From: Alishewanella tabrizica
GTDB taxonomy: Bacteria > Pseudomonadota > Gammaproteobacteria > Enterobacterales > Alteromonadaceae
NCBI RefSeq assembly: GCF_014652375.1
Contig: NZ_BMYR01000004.1
Location: forward strand, 186,001-250,000
DNA: 64,000 nucleotides
Direction: 5' to 3'
Below the pieces are notes generated by a model. That model was not told the DNA's origin, did no database searches, and worked only from the letters and a program-made list of their open reading frames with translations. Positions 29,255 through 40,366 of the stretch are shown piece by piece. How positions within the stretch are numbered: position 1 is the stretch's first letter; each line of letters starts with the position of its first letter. The position numbers were made by a program, and so were the translations under genes.

Positions 29255-32200
29255 CTAGAGTAAAGCAAGTAACGCTTGTAGTGGATGCCGCGGTTTATCT
29301 CCCACTAAACGTTTAACCTGACTGCGACAAGAGAAACCCGTAACCAGTAAACGCGCATTGCCATAGTGTTCTACAGGTTTACGCCAACTTAATTCAAACA
29401 AAGCCTTACTGTTCTCCAATTGCTGCTTTTCATGGCCATAGGTTCCCGCCATACCACAACAACCCACACTCACTGGTTTTAACACTAGCCCCATCTGCTC
29501 AAAAATCTGTTGCCAAGCTTTCTCTGTCGCCGGCAATGCAGTTTTTTCGGTACAATGGGCCAATAACGCAAACTCTGTGCTGTTTGCAACTGTAGGTAAT
29601 GGTTTTCCTTGCAACCACTCGTGGAAAAGCTGCACATGAAAATCGCCCCGCTGTGAGCCAAGGGCTTTGTTGTACTCATCCCGATACACTAATACCAGTG
29701 ACGCATCTAACCCTATTAACGGTAAATTTAACGCATGTAATTGGTTGAAAAACTCGGCGGCGGTTTTGGCCGTTTGCGCAAATTCACGCAAAAATCCTTT
29801 CACATGCTGCGGTTTACCATTGGGTAAAAAAGGTAATAAAATGGGATTAAAGCCCAATTTTTGTAGTAGTGCGAGTGCATCTGCCACTAAATCGGCTTCA
29901 TAGAAGCTGGTAAAGGGATCCTGTACCAACAATACTGTGTTTGCCCGCTCACTGGAACTAAGCGCCGTTAATTGAGCTAAATCAAAACGATAGCGCTCTT
30001 GAATTCGTTCTGCCAAAGTGGGAACAGACAATAGAGGGGTATCGACATAGCCAACACCTTGCGCTAAGCCTTTTTGAATGAGAGAGCGTTTGAGAAAAAA
30101 ATTCACCATATTGGGCATTTTGGCTAATAAGGGCGCTGTTCGCTCAATATTTGCTACCACGTAGTCTTTAGCCGGACGCAGATAACGACTGTGATAGAGT
30201 TGTAAAAATCGCGCACGAAACGTGGGAACATCGACTTTTACTGGACACTGCCCAGCACAGGCCTTACAAGCTAAACAGCCGTCCATCGCCTCTTTTACTT
30301 CATGCGAGAAATCAGGCTCTCCCTGACGTTTTGACCAGCTGTTCTGTAATTTCTGCCAAAGTGCGGTGATCCCCTGATCTTTTTCATTTAATTGCTGCTC
30401 GCTGGCTAATACATCCACACCTTGTAGTTGCATAAGCCGTAGCCACTCGCGCATTAAACCTGCCCGCCCCTTAGGACTATGACGCCGATCTTTAGTGATC
30501 TTACTTGAGGGGCACATGGGAGAGCTTTCTTCGTAATTAAAACATAAACCATTGCCATTACAATTTAAGCTACTGTCAAAACTGTCTTTCACGGCTACGG
30601 GAATTTGCCTATCAAACCAAGCCCGCTTTTGATCATCAACACTGACTAAGCGATCGGCACTGGCTAGCGGCGTGCATATTTTCCCTGGATTGACTCGATT
30701 ACGTGGATCAAACGCGGCTTTAATTTTTCGAAGCTCGGTAAACAGCGATTCACCAAAAAATGCAGGGCCATACTCGCTACGATAGCCTTTACCATGTTCG
30801 CCCCACATTAATCCGCCGTATTTTGCGGTAAGTGCCACCACTTCATCTGAGAGGGTTCGCAACAATTTTTCTTGCTCAGGATCGCATAAATCTAATGCTG
30901 GCCTAACGTGTAGCACCCCGGCATCGACGTGACCAAACATGCCATAATGCAAACCATGCTTATCTAACAGCGCCCGAAATTCTAGAATAAAATCGGCTAA
31001 ATTTTCAGGTGGTACGGCAGTGTCTTCGGCAAACGCCAACGGCTTTTGGCGGCCGGGCGTGTTACCCAATAACCCAACCGATTTTTTACGCATGGCGTAA
31101 ATAGCGCTGATCGCAGCAGGATCAAAAGTTATCTGATACCCTATAATGCCTGCCTCTTCTGCGGTAATAGCCGCATCTAAACGGGCTGTTAATCGGGCTA
31201 ATTTATCGGTAATATCAGCTTCATCTTCGGTGTTATATTCCACAATATTTAGACCCAACATGGTCTTACCTGGAATATCTGCGATAAAGTCTTTTACCTG
31301 ATGCCAAATAATATCGGTACGAGCTAAGTTGAGAACCTTACTATCCATGGTCTCTACCGACGTCGCTTGTGCCTCAACTAAAAAAGGTGAATTGCGTAAA
31401 GCGCTTTCAAAGCTGTCGTATTGAATATTGACCAGACATTTGTACTTAGCGATAGGCGTAATAGTCAATTTGGCTTCAGCCACAAAGCCCAAAGAACCTT
31501 CGGAGCCGGTGATCACACGCGACAAATCAAATTCAGTAAGATCATCATTAAACACATGTTCTAAATCGTAGCCGGTAAGGAAACGGTTTAGGCGAGGAAA
31601 CTTCTCTAAGATGTCCGCACGATTGTCACGACAGGTTTTAAGCACTTGCTGATAAATTCGACCAATGCTGTTAGGCAGTTCAGCGCGGTGTTCAGCTTCA
31701 AAAGTAGACATTTTGTGTGTATTTAACACATTACCATCAATCAATACTGTTTTAAGTGCTAAAACATGATCACTGGTTTTTCCATACACTAAAGAGCCTT
31801 GGCCTGAGGCATCAGTGTTAATCATGCCACCGATGGTCGCCCGATTAGATGTTGATAAATCAGGTGCGAAGAAAAATCCATAGGGCTTTAAAAACGCATT
31901 AAGCTGATCTTTGATCACGCCTGCTTGCACTCTTACCCACCGCTCTTGCACGTTAAGCTCTAAAATCTGCCGCATATGTCGCGATAAATCGACCACAATA
32001 TGCTCAGTTAACGCTTGACCATTGGTCCCCGTTCCTCCACCGCGTGGGCTAAATTTGAGATGATTAAAACTGGAGGTTTGCGCTAACGAGGTCATAATCA
32101 CCAGATCATCGGTGCTACGAGGAAGCAAAACGGCTTGCGGTAATGCCTGATAAATACTGTTATCCGTGGCGACCGCTAAACGACTGGCATACTGGGTTTC

Positions 32201-32293
32201 AATATCACCCGTAAAACCGGCATTGACTAAGGCTTTGGTGAAGGCAATAACGCTGGCATCTAATGCCAGCTCCGGATTAAGCGTTGGTATCAT
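29255..32293 (-). CDS. ydiJ: FAD-binding and iron-sulfur oxidoreductase YdiJ
   Basis: 1012 residues from the ATG at 32293 (MIPTLNPELALD matches E. coli YdiJ better than the upstream start). It fuses an FAD-linked dehydrogenase (FSPRGGGTGTNGQALT, residues about 75-90; ATIGGMINTDASGQGSLVYGK; ITGSEGSLGFVAEAKL) to a C-terminal ferredoxin-like part with CLACKACAGQCPVKVD and a CCG motif (VGCCGMAGTYG). YdiJ-type enzymes oxidise D-2-hydroxy acids such as D-2-hydroxyglutarate. Convergent with the TonB gene. Confidence 0.93.
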   Translation of the reverse strand: MIPTLNPELALDASVIAFTKALVNAGFTGDIETQYASRLAVATDNSIYQALPQAVLLPRSTDDLVIMTSLAQTSSFNHLKFSPRGGGTGTNGQALTEHIVVDLSRHMRQILELNVQERWVRVQAGVIKDQLNAFLKPYGFFFAPDLSTSNRATIGGMINTDASGQGSLVYGKTSDHVLALKTVLIDGNVLNTHKMSTFEAEHRAELPNSIGRIYQQVLKTCRDNRADILEKFPRLNRFLTGYDLEHVFNDDLTEFDLSRVITGSEGSLGFVAEAKLTITPIAKYKCLVNIQYDSFESALRNSPFLVEAQATSVETMDSKVLNLARTDIIWHQVKDFIADIPGKTMLGLNIVEYNTEDEADITDKLARLTARLDAAITAEEAGIIGYQITFDPAAISAIYAMRKKSVGLLGNTPGRQKPLAFAEDTAVPPENLADFILEFRALLDKHGLHYGMFGHVDAGVLHVRPALDLCDPEQEKLLRTLSDEVVALTAKYGGLMWGEHGKGYRSEYGPAFFGESLFTELRKIKAAFDPRNRVNPGKICTPLASADRLVSVDDQKRAWFDRQIPVAVKDSFDSSLNCNGNGLCFNYEESSPMCPSSKITKDRRHSPKGRAGLMREWLRLMQLQGVDVLASEQQLNEKDQGITALWQKLQNSWSKRQGEPDFSHEVKEAMDGCLACKACAGQCPVKVDVPTFRARFLQLYHSRYLRPAKDYVVANIERTAPLLAKMPNMVNFFLKRSLIQKGLAQGVGYVDTPLLSVPTLAERIQERYRFDLAQLTALSSSERANTVLLVQDPFTSFYEADLVADALALLQKLGFNPILLPFLPNGKPQHVKGFLREFAQTAKTAAEFFNQLHALNLPLIGLDASLVLVYRDEYNKALGSQRGDFHVQLFHEWLQGKPLPTVANSTEFALLAHCTEKTALPATEKAWQQIFEQMGLVLKPVSVGCCGMAGTYGHEKQQLENSKALFELSWRKPVEHYGNARLLVTGFSCRSQVKRLVGDKPRHPLQALLALL

Positions 32294-32451
32294 ACTTCCA
32301 GGCCACACATAAGTAGAGTGCCAGCAGTATAACACTAACTTTTAGTGGGAATTAAGCGGATATCACTAAAAGTTAGCCGTCTATACTGCCTAAGCAGATT
32401 AATAATTTTCGCTGCCTAACACGGTATTCTTGTTGACAGCAGTGTGTAATA

Positions 32452-33033
32452 TTACTCCATATGTCCCATTTTTGCCGCTTTTGTCGCGAGATAGCGATGG
32501 CTATGGGCAGTGGTTTTGACACGGTGTTGTACACGTTCCACCACATTAACCCCCGCCTCTTGCAGTGCGTTAAGCTTGCGTGGATTATTGGTTAATAAAC
32601 GTACTTGTTTTACCCCAAGCTGGTTAAACATCGCTGCTGCAATATCATACTCACGCTGGTCTGGCAAAAATCCTAAAATCTCGTTGGCTTCCACCGTGTC
32701 TAAGCCTTTATCTTGCTCAGCATAGGCACGGATCTTGTTAATAAGACCTATACCACGCCCTTCTTGGCGCAAGTATAAAATCACGCCACGTCCCACCTCA
32801 GCGATTTTCTTCATTGCGGCTTCTAATTGTGGACCGCAATCACAGCGCAGGCTAAATAAGGCATCCCCCGTTAAACACTCTGAATGCACACGGGCCAGAA
32901 CAGGCTCGTCAGTGGTTATGTCTCCCAGTGTTAACGCGACATGCTCTTTACCGTTTTTCGCTTCAAACCCATGTAAACGAAATTCAGCAAAAGGCGTGGG
33001 TAAAATCGTTGAGGTAACTAATTTAATACTCAT
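32452..33033 (-). CDS. ribA: GTP cyclohydrolase II
   Basis: First step of riboflavin synthesis, opening GTP. 193 residues. Zinc ligands C53, C64 and C66 ([19 protein letters not shown]), catalytic [20 protein letters not shown] and the GTP-binding LLTNNPRK motif are intact. It lies alone and is divergent from the ABC transporter gene; no FMN riboswitch is evident in the gap. Confidence 0.95.
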   Translation of the reverse strand: MSIKLVTSTILPTPFAEFRLHGFEAKNGKEHVALTLGDITTDEPVLARVHSECLTGDALFSLRCDCGPQLEAAMKKIAEVGRGVILYLRQEGRGIGLINKIRAYAEQDKGLDTVEANEILGFLPDQREYDIAAAMFNQLGVKQVRLLTNNPRKLNALQEAGVNVVERVQHRVKTTAHSHRYLATKAAKMGHME

Positions 33034-33323
33034 GAATAATCTCGATTAGGAAGACAACAGCGCCAAATCAATTGGGGCAACGCCGGTAAAACTCAAGTTT
33101 GTGATGTGTTTACGTGGCGTCGATGTAAAAAGATGTCCAAGTTCGCACTTTATATAGCGCCATTATACAAGCTTTTGGACAACTCGCCCAACCAACTGCG
33201 TTTGCTAACCGTATCTACTGTGCTTTTTTATGGTCAGCAATCGCCTTAATAATCAGATACAATAACGCTTACTGCAGTTTGCACACGCTGTACTCGCTTG
33301 TTTTAACTAGATGGATACCTCAA

Positions 33324-35171
33324 ATGCTTGGTTTTTTTGAACGTTTAACCCGCCCTTTTCCAGAACACGAGCCAACACAGCCCCCCACTGGCTTGATTGC
33401 GTTTTGCCGCCATTATACTAAAGGGATGGGCTGGCCACTGGTTGTTATGTCAATGAGTTCAGCTATATTAGCCATCTTAGAGGTGTCCCTGTTTAGCTTT
33501 ATGGGCCAATTGGTCGATTGGCTGGTGACCAAAAACCCCGATAGTTTTTTTAGTGAGGAACGCTCTACCTTAATATGGATGGGTTTAGTCACGGTGGTAC
33601 TGTTACCATTACTCACCCTCTTCCATTCTGCGCTGGTACATCAAACCCTATTGGGGAATTACCCCATGTCTATACGTTGGCAAGCGCATCGTTATTTACT
33701 GCGGCAGAGTGTGAGTTTTTATCAAAACGATTTTGCCGGCCGCATCGCCACCAAAGTAATGCAAACATCGTTAGCGGTACGTGAAACGGTGATGAAGCTC
33801 TTAGATGTGCTAGTGTATGTGTTGGTGTATTTTTCCGCCATGCTCTATTTTGTTGCTGATGCCGATTTGCGTCTGATTATCCCAATGCTGATCTGGTTAG
33901 TCTTTTATATCGCCTTACAATTGTATTTTGTCCCCCGCTTAAAACGCGTTTCCACAGCACAAGCTGATGCACGTTCTGAAATGACGGGCCGTATCGTTGA
34001 CAGCTATACCAATATTAATACGATAAAATTGTTTTCATACACGCAACGCGAAGAGGCGTATGCCCGCGACAGTATGGAAGTGTTTTTAAAACCGGTTTAT
34101 CAGCAAATGCGTTTAGCCACCGGCCTAAGTGTGTCGGTACAAACCTTAAACTATTTATTAGTATTTAGTGTTGCAGCTCTCTCGCTGTATTTGTGGGCGG
34201 GAAGTGCCATTACTGTCGGTGCTATTGCTATCGCGGTAAGCTTAGCCCTGCGCTTAAATGGCATGGCACAATGGATCATGTGGGAAGTTAGTAGCCTGTT
34301 TGAAAATATCGGTACAGTAGCCGATGGTATTGCCACTTTGTCACAGCCGGCAAAGGTCCAAGACAAACCAGCGGCGAGCGCGTTACAAATAACACAGGGC
34401 GCTATCCGATTTGACGCCGTCAGTTTTAACTATGGTAAGGCGGTTAACGAGAGTGAAAAAGCACCGGTGCTCGCCGCGCTATCACTCGACATTAAACCAG
34501 GTGAAAAAATTGGCCTGGTTGGTCGTTCAGGCGCAGGTAAATCGACGTTGGTTAATCTGTTATTGCGCTTTTATGATGTGGAATCAGGCCGAATTTTAAT
34601 AGATGGTCAAGATATCAGCCAGGTTACTCAAGAAAGTTTGCGTAAGCATATTGCGATGGTGACGCAGGATACCTCATTGTTGCACCGCTCGGTGCGGGAT
34701 AATATCAGTTATGGTAAGCCTGATGCCACGGAACAAGAACTGTTAACCGCAGCAGAACAAGCAGAAGCCACCTTGTTTATTCAAGATCTTACTGATCTTA
34801 AAGGTAATAAAGGACTAGATGCCCAAGTTGGCGAACGCGGTGTTAAATTATCGGGTGGTCAACGGCAGCGTATTGCCATTGCACGCGTACTGTTAAAAAA
34901 TGCCCCTGTACTTATTTTAGATGAAGCAACCTCCGCGCTCGATTCAGAGGTTGAGGCAGCCATTCAAGCCAGCTTAAACACACTAATGGAAAATAAGACG
35001 GTAATTGCGATTGCCCACCGCTTATCAACCATTGCGCAAATGGACAGATTAATTGTTTTAGACCAAGGCAATATTGTTGAGCAAGGTACGCATGCCGAAC
35101 TTATTGCCTCTGGCGGTATTTATGCACAACTGTGGGCGCATCAAACAGGTGGTTTTATTGGCGTTGACTAA
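33324..35171 (+). CDS. ABC exporter, fused membrane and ATPase domains
   Basis: 615 residues from the ATG at 33324; an earlier TTG is unlikely. Six membrane helices in the first 330 residues (for example MSMSSAILAILEVSLFSFMG), then the ATPase: Walker A GRSGAGKS at about residue 400, signature LSGGQRQR at about 508, Walker B LILDEATSALD and the switch histidine in IAIAHRLS. It is a half-transporter that should act as a dimer, of the MsbA-like exporter type; the substrate is unknown. Its 3' end overlaps the convergent GST gene by 4 bases. Confidence 0.92.
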   Translation: MLGFFERLTRPFPEHEPTQPPTGLIAFCRHYTKGMGWPLVVMSMSSAILAILEVSLFSFMGQLVDWLVTKNPDSFFSEERSTLIWMGLVTVVLLPLLTLFHSALVHQTLLGNYPMSIRWQAHRYLLRQSVSFYQNDFAGRIATKVMQTSLAVRETVMKLLDVLVYVLVYFSAMLYFVADADLRLIIPMLIWLVFYIALQLYFVPRLKRVSTAQADARSEMTGRIVDSYTNINTIKLFSYTQREEAYARDSMEVFLKPVYQQMRLATGLSVSVQTLNYLLVFSVAALSLYLWAGSAITVGAIAIAVSLALRLNGMAQWIMWEVSSLFENIGTVADGIATLSQPAKVQDKPAASALQITQGAIRFDAVSFNYGKAVNESEKAPVLAALSLDIKPGEKIGLVGRSGAGKSTLVNLLLRFYDVESGRILIDGQDISQVTQESLRKHIAMVTQDTSLLHRSVRDNISYGKPDATEQELLTAAEQAEATLFIQDLTDLKGNKGLDAQVGERGVKLSGGQRQRIAIARVLLKNAPVLILDEATSALDSEVEAAIQASLNTLMENKTVIAIAHRLSTIAQMDRLIVLDQGNIVEQGTHAELIASGGIYAQLWAHQTGGFIGVD

Positions 35172-35890
35172 GTTGGCTGTGCAAGCCCATGACGTAAATC
35201 AGCGGTAATGTTACCATACTGGCCGATTTCCTCATCATGGGCTTGATCGATCCAAGGCTCGGCTAATGCCTGTTGATACCAGGTTTGCATGCCCGGTAAA
35301 CGAAGCAATAAGTTGATATACTGCATAGCCGCTGCTGAAAGCGCAATGCCATAGCTTTGCAACCGAAAGGCTACGGGCGCGTAAAAAGCATCAACCGCGG
35401 TAAAAGTGGGCCCTGATAAAAAAGGGCCTCCGAACTTAGTTAATCCCTCATTTAATAATTCATCTAGCCTAGCCAAATCGCGTACCAAGGCCGGCGATTG
35501 CGCATGCAGTTGAATTCGAAGGCCACAATTCATACTACATACCGTACGCAAAGCATTAAAATTGGCGTGTATTTCTGCACTAGCACAACGTGCCCATGCG
35601 CGCGCACCTTTATCCGCAGGCCACACGGCAGGGTAATCCTCATACAAATATTCGGTGATGGCCAACGAATCCCAGATCACCGTATTCTTTAATTCCGAGT
35701 CCAGTCCTGAGTGTTGTACCAAACAGGGAACCTTACCACTGGGCGAAAAAGAGCGAAATCGACTAAAACTATCGTCATCCGCAAAGGTCACTAATTGTTC
35801 GATGAAAGGGATCGACAAGTGTTGCATCAGCAACCAAGGGCGTAATGACCAAGATGAATAATTTTTATTAGCTATATAGAGTTCAAACAT
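35168..35890 (-). CDS. Glutathione S-transferase family protein
   Basis: 240 residues from the ATG at 35890, where MFELYIANKNYSSWSLRPWL is the normal start; the frame extends upstream but GGAGG at 35895-35900 favours this ATG. The N-terminal thioredoxin-like domain has the S-x-x-LRPWLLM catalytic region, then FSPSGKVPCLVQ and DSLAITEYLYEDYP. The helical C-terminal half follows. Function beyond glutathione conjugation is unknown. Confidence 0.88.
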   Translation of the reverse strand: MFELYIANKNYSSWSLRPWLLMQHLSIPFIEQLVTFADDDSFSRFRSFSPSGKVPCLVQHSGLDSELKNTVIWDSLAITEYLYEDYPAVWPADKGARAWARCASAEIHANFNALRTVCSMNCGLRIQLHAQSPALVRDLARLDELLNEGLTKFGGPFLSGPTFTAVDAFYAPVAFRLQSYGIALSAAAMQYINLLLRLPGMQTWYQQALAEPWIDQAHDEEIGQYGNITADLRHGLAQPT

Positions 35891-35944
35891 AGGTGACTCC
35901 TCCTTAGAAAGCTGCAAAAATATCCGATAAGCATAACCTAAAAA

Positions 35945-35968
35945 AAGCCCCGACAAAGGTCAGGGCTT
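35945..35968 (-). terminator. Intrinsic terminator of the alanine symporter gene
   Basis: AAGCCCCGAC and GTCAGGGCTT (one mismatch), with a run of Ts following on the minus strand. 30 bases past the stop. Confidence 0.8.
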
Positions 35969-35997
35969 AGAGCAACTCAACAATAATCCCTCACGAA

Positions 35998-37509
35998 CTA
36001 GGGTGTTTTCTTGCTTTCTGCTTGTTGTTTAGCTAACCGTTTTTCCCAAAAGGTCGCATTTTTAATACCCAGTTTGACTGGATCAAAAATAATGGGGCCG
36101 CCCGCTTTTTTCTGATCTTCGTAATCCTTTAAACATAAAATAGCAGGTTTATGGATAAAGAAGATCACCAAAATGCCCAACACGTTAATCCATGCCATTA
36201 AGCCAACACCGATATCGCCAATAGCCCAAATATAGCCTGAGGCATTGACCGTACCGTAAGCCACCATAGACATTAAAATCACTTTGAATAACACTAAAGG
36301 CAGGCGGTTTTTAAATACCCGATTTAGATAGGTTACGTTGGTTTCTGTAATGTAGTAGTAAGCCAAAATAGTAGTAAACGCGAAGAAAAATAACGCTAAA
36401 CCGACAAAGATTTGTCCAAAATTACCAAACACACTGTTCAACGCTAATTGGGTAAAGGCCGCTGAACTGATTGCGGTATCTGCTGCTACGTTTTGTACAA
36501 TAAATTGGCCAGCAGGTAACTCGCCCACAACATTATACTGCTGAGTAATTAAAATCATTAAAGCTGTAGCGGTACACACAAACAGCGTATCAACATACAC
36601 TGAAAACGCTTGTACTAAGCCTTGCTGCGCCGGGTGATCTACTTCTGCAGCGGCGGCGGCATGTGGCCCTGTACCTTGTCCTGCTTCGTTAGAATAAATT
36701 CCCCGCTTTACCCCCCAGCCGATAGCCGCACCAAACCCGGCCTGAGCTGTAAAAGCATCAGAAAGAATTAAACTAAATACGCCTGGGACTTTATCTAGGT
36801 TAAGAAAGACCACGATCAGCGCCATAATCACATAACCCAACGCCATAAAGGGCACGACAACTTGTGTAAAATTAGCAATACGTCGAATACCGCCAAAGAT
36901 GATAAAGCCCAATACAATCGAAATAACCGCCAGCGCCGCCAGTTTATGTGTACCTACTTCACCAAAACTGGTTACAACCATATTACCATCACCAAAAATC
37001 TGGGTGACGGCATTACCTACGGCATTCGCTTGCACGCCCGGCAAGAAAATACCACAGCCAATAATGGCCGAGACTGCAAATAAAATACCCAACCAGCGCC
37101 AGCCTAAACAGCGCTCAAAGTAATAGGCTGGGCCACCACGATACTGCCCATTTTCTTCAACTTTATACACTTGACCCAGTGTAGATTCTGCAAATGCGGT
37201 GCTGGCACCTAAAAAAGCCACCACCCACATCCAGAAAACGGCACCTGGACCACCAAAGCCGATTGCTGCAGCAACCCCAGCAATATTACCTACCCCAACC
37301 CGACCCGATAACGATACCGCTAACGCTTGAAAAGACGAGATACCTTTATCTGACGAACTATTGTTTAGCAATAAGGAGCACATTTCCTTAAAATGCCGAA
37401 CCTGCGCAAAGCGCGTTAAAATCGAATAAAATAGGCCTGCCCCTAAGCACAAATAAATAAGTGCTTCGCTCCAGACATAATTGTTAATTGTATTGACCAA
37501 CTCCTGCAT
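35998..37509 (-). CDS. Alanine or glycine:cation symporter (AGCS family)
   Basis: 503 residues with about ten membrane helices. Family motifs: ALAVSLSGRVGVGNIAGVAAA near residues 60-80, GPGAVFWMWVVAFLGASTAFAEST and KRGIYSNEAGQGTGPHAAAA. It takes up alanine or glycine with sodium. The gene stands alone with its own terminator, downstream of a 351-base gap. Confidence 0.93.
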   Translation of the reverse strand: MQELVNTINNYVWSEALIYLCLGAGLFYSILTRFAQVRHFKEMCSLLLNNSSSDKGISSFQALAVSLSGRVGVGNIAGVAAAIGFGGPGAVFWMWVVAFLGASTAFAESTLGQVYKVEENGQYRGGPAYYFERCLGWRWLGILFAVSAIIGCGIFLPGVQANAVGNAVTQIFGDGNMVVTSFGEVGTHKLAALAVISIVLGFIIFGGIRRIANFTQVVVPFMALGYVIMALIVVFLNLDKVPGVFSLILSDAFTAQAGFGAAIGWGVKRGIYSNEAGQGTGPHAAAAAEVDHPAQQGLVQAFSVYVDTLFVCTATALMILITQQYNVVGELPAGQFIVQNVAADTAISSAAFTQLALNSVFGNFGQIFVGLALFFFAFTTILAYYYITETNVTYLNRVFKNRLPLVLFKVILMSMVAYGTVNASGYIWAIGDIGVGLMAWINVLGILVIFFIHKPAILCLKDYEDQKKAGGPIIFDPVKLGIKNATFWEKRLAKQQAESKKTP

Positions 37510-37860
37510 GACTATCCCCTGGATGTAATGTTCTTCTGCTCAGTGACATAACACCGAGTCTCTATTATGTTCCCTTGAGTAATTTGCCATAAGCGGCGGC
37601 ATTTAGCTATGCCACATCTCTGTACTATAAGCAGAATTTAGGCTGAACCACGCAGAAAACAACAAAACGTGTTTAATAATTAAGCAGCTTTAGAGGGCAA
37701 TTAAAAAAATCGGGCTAAACCATTAGAGGGTTAGCCCGATTTATTGCGATAGTTGGCGCTTAATAAGTATTGCGCTACCACGCTGATAGAACATATTTTC
37801 GATGTTCTTGTGCAGCTTGAACGACGCGGTTAGGTCTTTTTAAGCTGTGTTGCGCACAAT
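37510..37860. other. Gap between ppsA and the symporter gene
   Basis: 351 bases holding the ppsA terminator at 37707-37742 and, to its left, the upstream region of the symporter gene. I see no further gene or recognisable RNA element. Confidence 0.5.
37707..37742 (-). terminator. Intrinsic terminator of ppsA
   Basis: AAATCGGGCTAA (37707-37718) and TTAGCCCGATTT (37731-37742), with a long T-run on the minus strand. It is about 120 bases past the ppsA stop. Confidence 0.85.
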
Positions 37861-40233
37861 TTAAGCAAACTTTTTCGCCAAATACAGCCACGTATCAACA
37901 ACCGTATCGGGGTTTAGCGAAACGCTCTCTATTCCTTGCGCCATCAGCCATGCGGCAAAATCTTCATGGTCCGACGGACCTTGCCCACAAATACCAATGT
38001 ATTTACCTTGCGCTTTACAGGTTTTAATCGCCATCTCTAACAATTTTTTAATCGCTGGATCACGCTCATCAAACAGGTGGGCGATTAAACCACTGTCACG
38101 ATCTAATCCCAACGTAAGTTGCGTCAAATCGTTTGAACCAATCGAAAACCCATCAAAGTATTCTAAAAACTCTGCAGCCAATAACGCATTTGAAGGCAGT
38201 TCGCACATCATAATCACGCGCAGGCCATTATCGCCCCGTTTTAAACCATGTGCCGCCAGTAAATCGATAACGCCAGCGGCTTCATCTAGGGTTCGCACAA
38301 AGGGGATCATCACTTCAATATTATGAAAGCCCATGACATTACGCACCCGCTTCAGTGCTTCAACTTCGAGGGCAAAGCAATCACGAAAATCGGTTGATAA
38401 GTAACGTGATGCGCCTCTAAAACCAATCATGGGGTTTTCTTCGTGTGGCTCATACTGACGCCCACCCACTAAATTAGCGTATTCGTTAGATTTAAAGTCA
38501 GACATCCGCACAATCACCTTTTCAGGGGCAAAGGCACAGGCCAAGGTCGCAATACCCTCTGTTAATTTGGCAATATAAAACTCTACCGGATCAGCATAGC
38601 CTGCGGTGAGTTCATCAATGGTGGCTTTAATATCACTACTTTGGCTAGCATAGTTGAGTAATGCTTTTGGGTGTACGCCAATCATACGATTAATAATAAA
38701 CTCTAGTCGGGCTAGCCCCACTCCCGCATGGGGTAAGCGTGAAAAGGCAAACGCACGTTCCGGATTACCAACATTCATCATCACCTTTAAATCAAGTGCT
38801 GGCATCTGATCGACTTGGGTTGTGATCACGGTGAAGTCTAATTTGCCTTGATAAACATAGCCCGTATCACCTTCGGCGCAAGACACTGTAACCGCTGCCC
38901 CATCCTGAATCACACTGGTTGCATCACCACAGCCGACTACGGCGGGGATCCCCAACTCTCTGGCAATAATCGCCGCATGACAAGTACGGCCACCACGATT
39001 GGTCACAATCGCAGACGCGCGCTTCATAATCGGCTCCCAATCGGGATCTGTCATATCGGTTACTAACACATCGCCCGGTTTAATCAGATCCATTTGCGAA
39101 ATGTCGGCTAACACTTTGGCGGTACCGGCGCCAATACGTTGACCGATAGCTCGACCTTCCACCAACACCTCACTGCGGCTGGCTAATTGGTAACGTTCAA
39201 TTGCAGCATTATCTTCACGGCTTTTAACCGTTTCAGGTCGTGCTTGAACGATATACAATTTACCATCAATACCGTCTTTGGCCCATTCAATGTCCATCGG
39301 ACGGCCATAGTGTTGTTCTATCAGTATCGCTTGGTGCGCCAGCTGCTCTATTTCCGCATCCGTTAACGAAAATTGTCGGCATTTGGTCACAGGGACATCT
39401 TCTATTTTGACTTGTTTGCCATGGGTTTGCTCTGCGGCATACACCATTTGCACCAACTTGCTGCCTAACGTGCGTTTCACTACCGCCGGACGCCCAGCGT
39501 TTAGCGTAGGCTTATACACATAAAACTCATCAGGATTAACCGCACCTTGAACAACCATTTCACCCAAGCCATAGGAAGAGGTAATAAAGACCACTTGATC
39601 AAAACCTGACTCGGTATCAATACTAAACATCACACCTGAGGCGGCTAAATCGGAGCGCACCATACGCTGCACGCCAGCTGATAAGGCAACACCTCGATGA
39701 TCATAGCCTTGATGTACCCGATATGAAATGGCACGATCATTAAACAGCGAGGCAAACACATGTTTGATCGCAATAATTACCGCGTCAAAGCCGCGTACGT
39801 TTAAAAAGGTTTCTTGTTGCCCGGCAAATGAGGCATCAGGCATGTCTTCTGCTGTGGCCGAAGAACGCACCGCAAAGGACACATCTTCAGCACTATTTGG
39901 ATGTAACTGTTGATAAGCCTGTTTAATGGCTTGCTCTAGCGCTGGTTGAAATGGTGTATCAATTACCCATTGCCGAATTTGTTTACCTGCAGCGGCAAGC
40001 GCGGTTATATCATCAACATTTAAGCCATCAAGTAAGCGATAAATGCGCTCATTCACGCCGCTTTGTTCTAAAAATTGGTTAAAGGCATAGGCGGTTGTGG
40101 CAAAGCCACCTGGCACTTGCACCCCAACCGATGCTAAATTACTAATCATTTCACCTAAAGATGCATTTTTACCGCCAACGCGATCAACATCGTGCATACC
40201 GAGGTCTTGATACCAAATGATAAATTCTTGCAC
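37861..40233 (-). CDS. ppsA: Phosphoenolpyruvate synthase
   Basis: Makes PEP from pyruvate and ATP during gluconeogenic growth. 790 residues from the GTG at 40233, chosen because GGAG lies 6 bases upstream; a TTG four codons earlier is the only other option. Diagnostic motifs: [16 protein letters not shown] at the start, the phosphohistidine loop [21 protein letters not shown] in the middle, and [18 protein letters not shown] and GICGQGPS at the end. It is divergent from its regulator gene ppsR. Confidence 0.97.
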   Translation of the reverse strand: MQEFIIWYQDLGMHDVDRVGGKNASLGEMISNLASVGVQVPGGFATTAYAFNQFLEQSGVNERIYRLLDGLNVDDITALAAAGKQIRQWVIDTPFQPALEQAIKQAYQQLHPNSAEDVSFAVRSSATAEDMPDASFAGQQETFLNVRGFDAVIIAIKHVFASLFNDRAISYRVHQGYDHRGVALSAGVQRMVRSDLAASGVMFSIDTESGFDQVVFITSSYGLGEMVVQGAVNPDEFYVYKPTLNAGRPAVVKRTLGSKLVQMVYAAEQTHGKQVKIEDVPVTKCRQFSLTDAEIEQLAHQAILIEQHYGRPMDIEWAKDGIDGKLYIVQARPETVKSREDNAAIERYQLASRSEVLVEGRAIGQRIGAGTAKVLADISQMDLIKPGDVLVTDMTDPDWEPIMKRASAIVTNRGGRTCHAAIIARELGIPAVVGCGDATSVIQDGAAVTVSCAEGDTGYVYQGKLDFTVITTQVDQMPALDLKVMMNVGNPERAFAFSRLPHAGVGLARLEFIINRMIGVHPKALLNYASQSSDIKATIDELTAGYADPVEFYIAKLTEGIATLACAFAPEKVIVRMSDFKSNEYANLVGGRQYEPHEENPMIGFRGASRYLSTDFRDCFALEVEALKRVRNVMGFHNIEVMIPFVRTLDEAAGVIDLLAAHGLKRGDNGLRVIMMCELPSNALLAAEFLEYFDGFSIGSNDLTQLTLGLDRDSGLIAHLFDERDPAIKKLLEMAIKTCKAQGKYIGICGQGPSDHEDFAAWLMAQGIESVSLNPDTVVDTWLYLAKKFA

Positions 40234-40261
40234 CTTTCTCTCCAATTTTTGTTGCTGAGCA

Positions 40262-40273
40262 TGTAAGCTTACA
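40262..40273. promoter_or_regulatory. Palindrome between ppsA and ppsR
   Basis: TGTAAGCTTACA, a perfect 12-base palindrome in the shared promoter region. HexR sites, which control ppsA in some Alteromonadales, have TGTAAT and ATTACA arms with three bases between. This one is close but not the same. Confidence 0.35.
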
Positions 40274-40366
40274 GCATGAGTTACAACTTGCCTGATTTTA
40301 CACTCAGCAGTGATAGATTTAAAACCCTAATTTTCATGTAGATTTATTACGAAATACGGAGATTTT

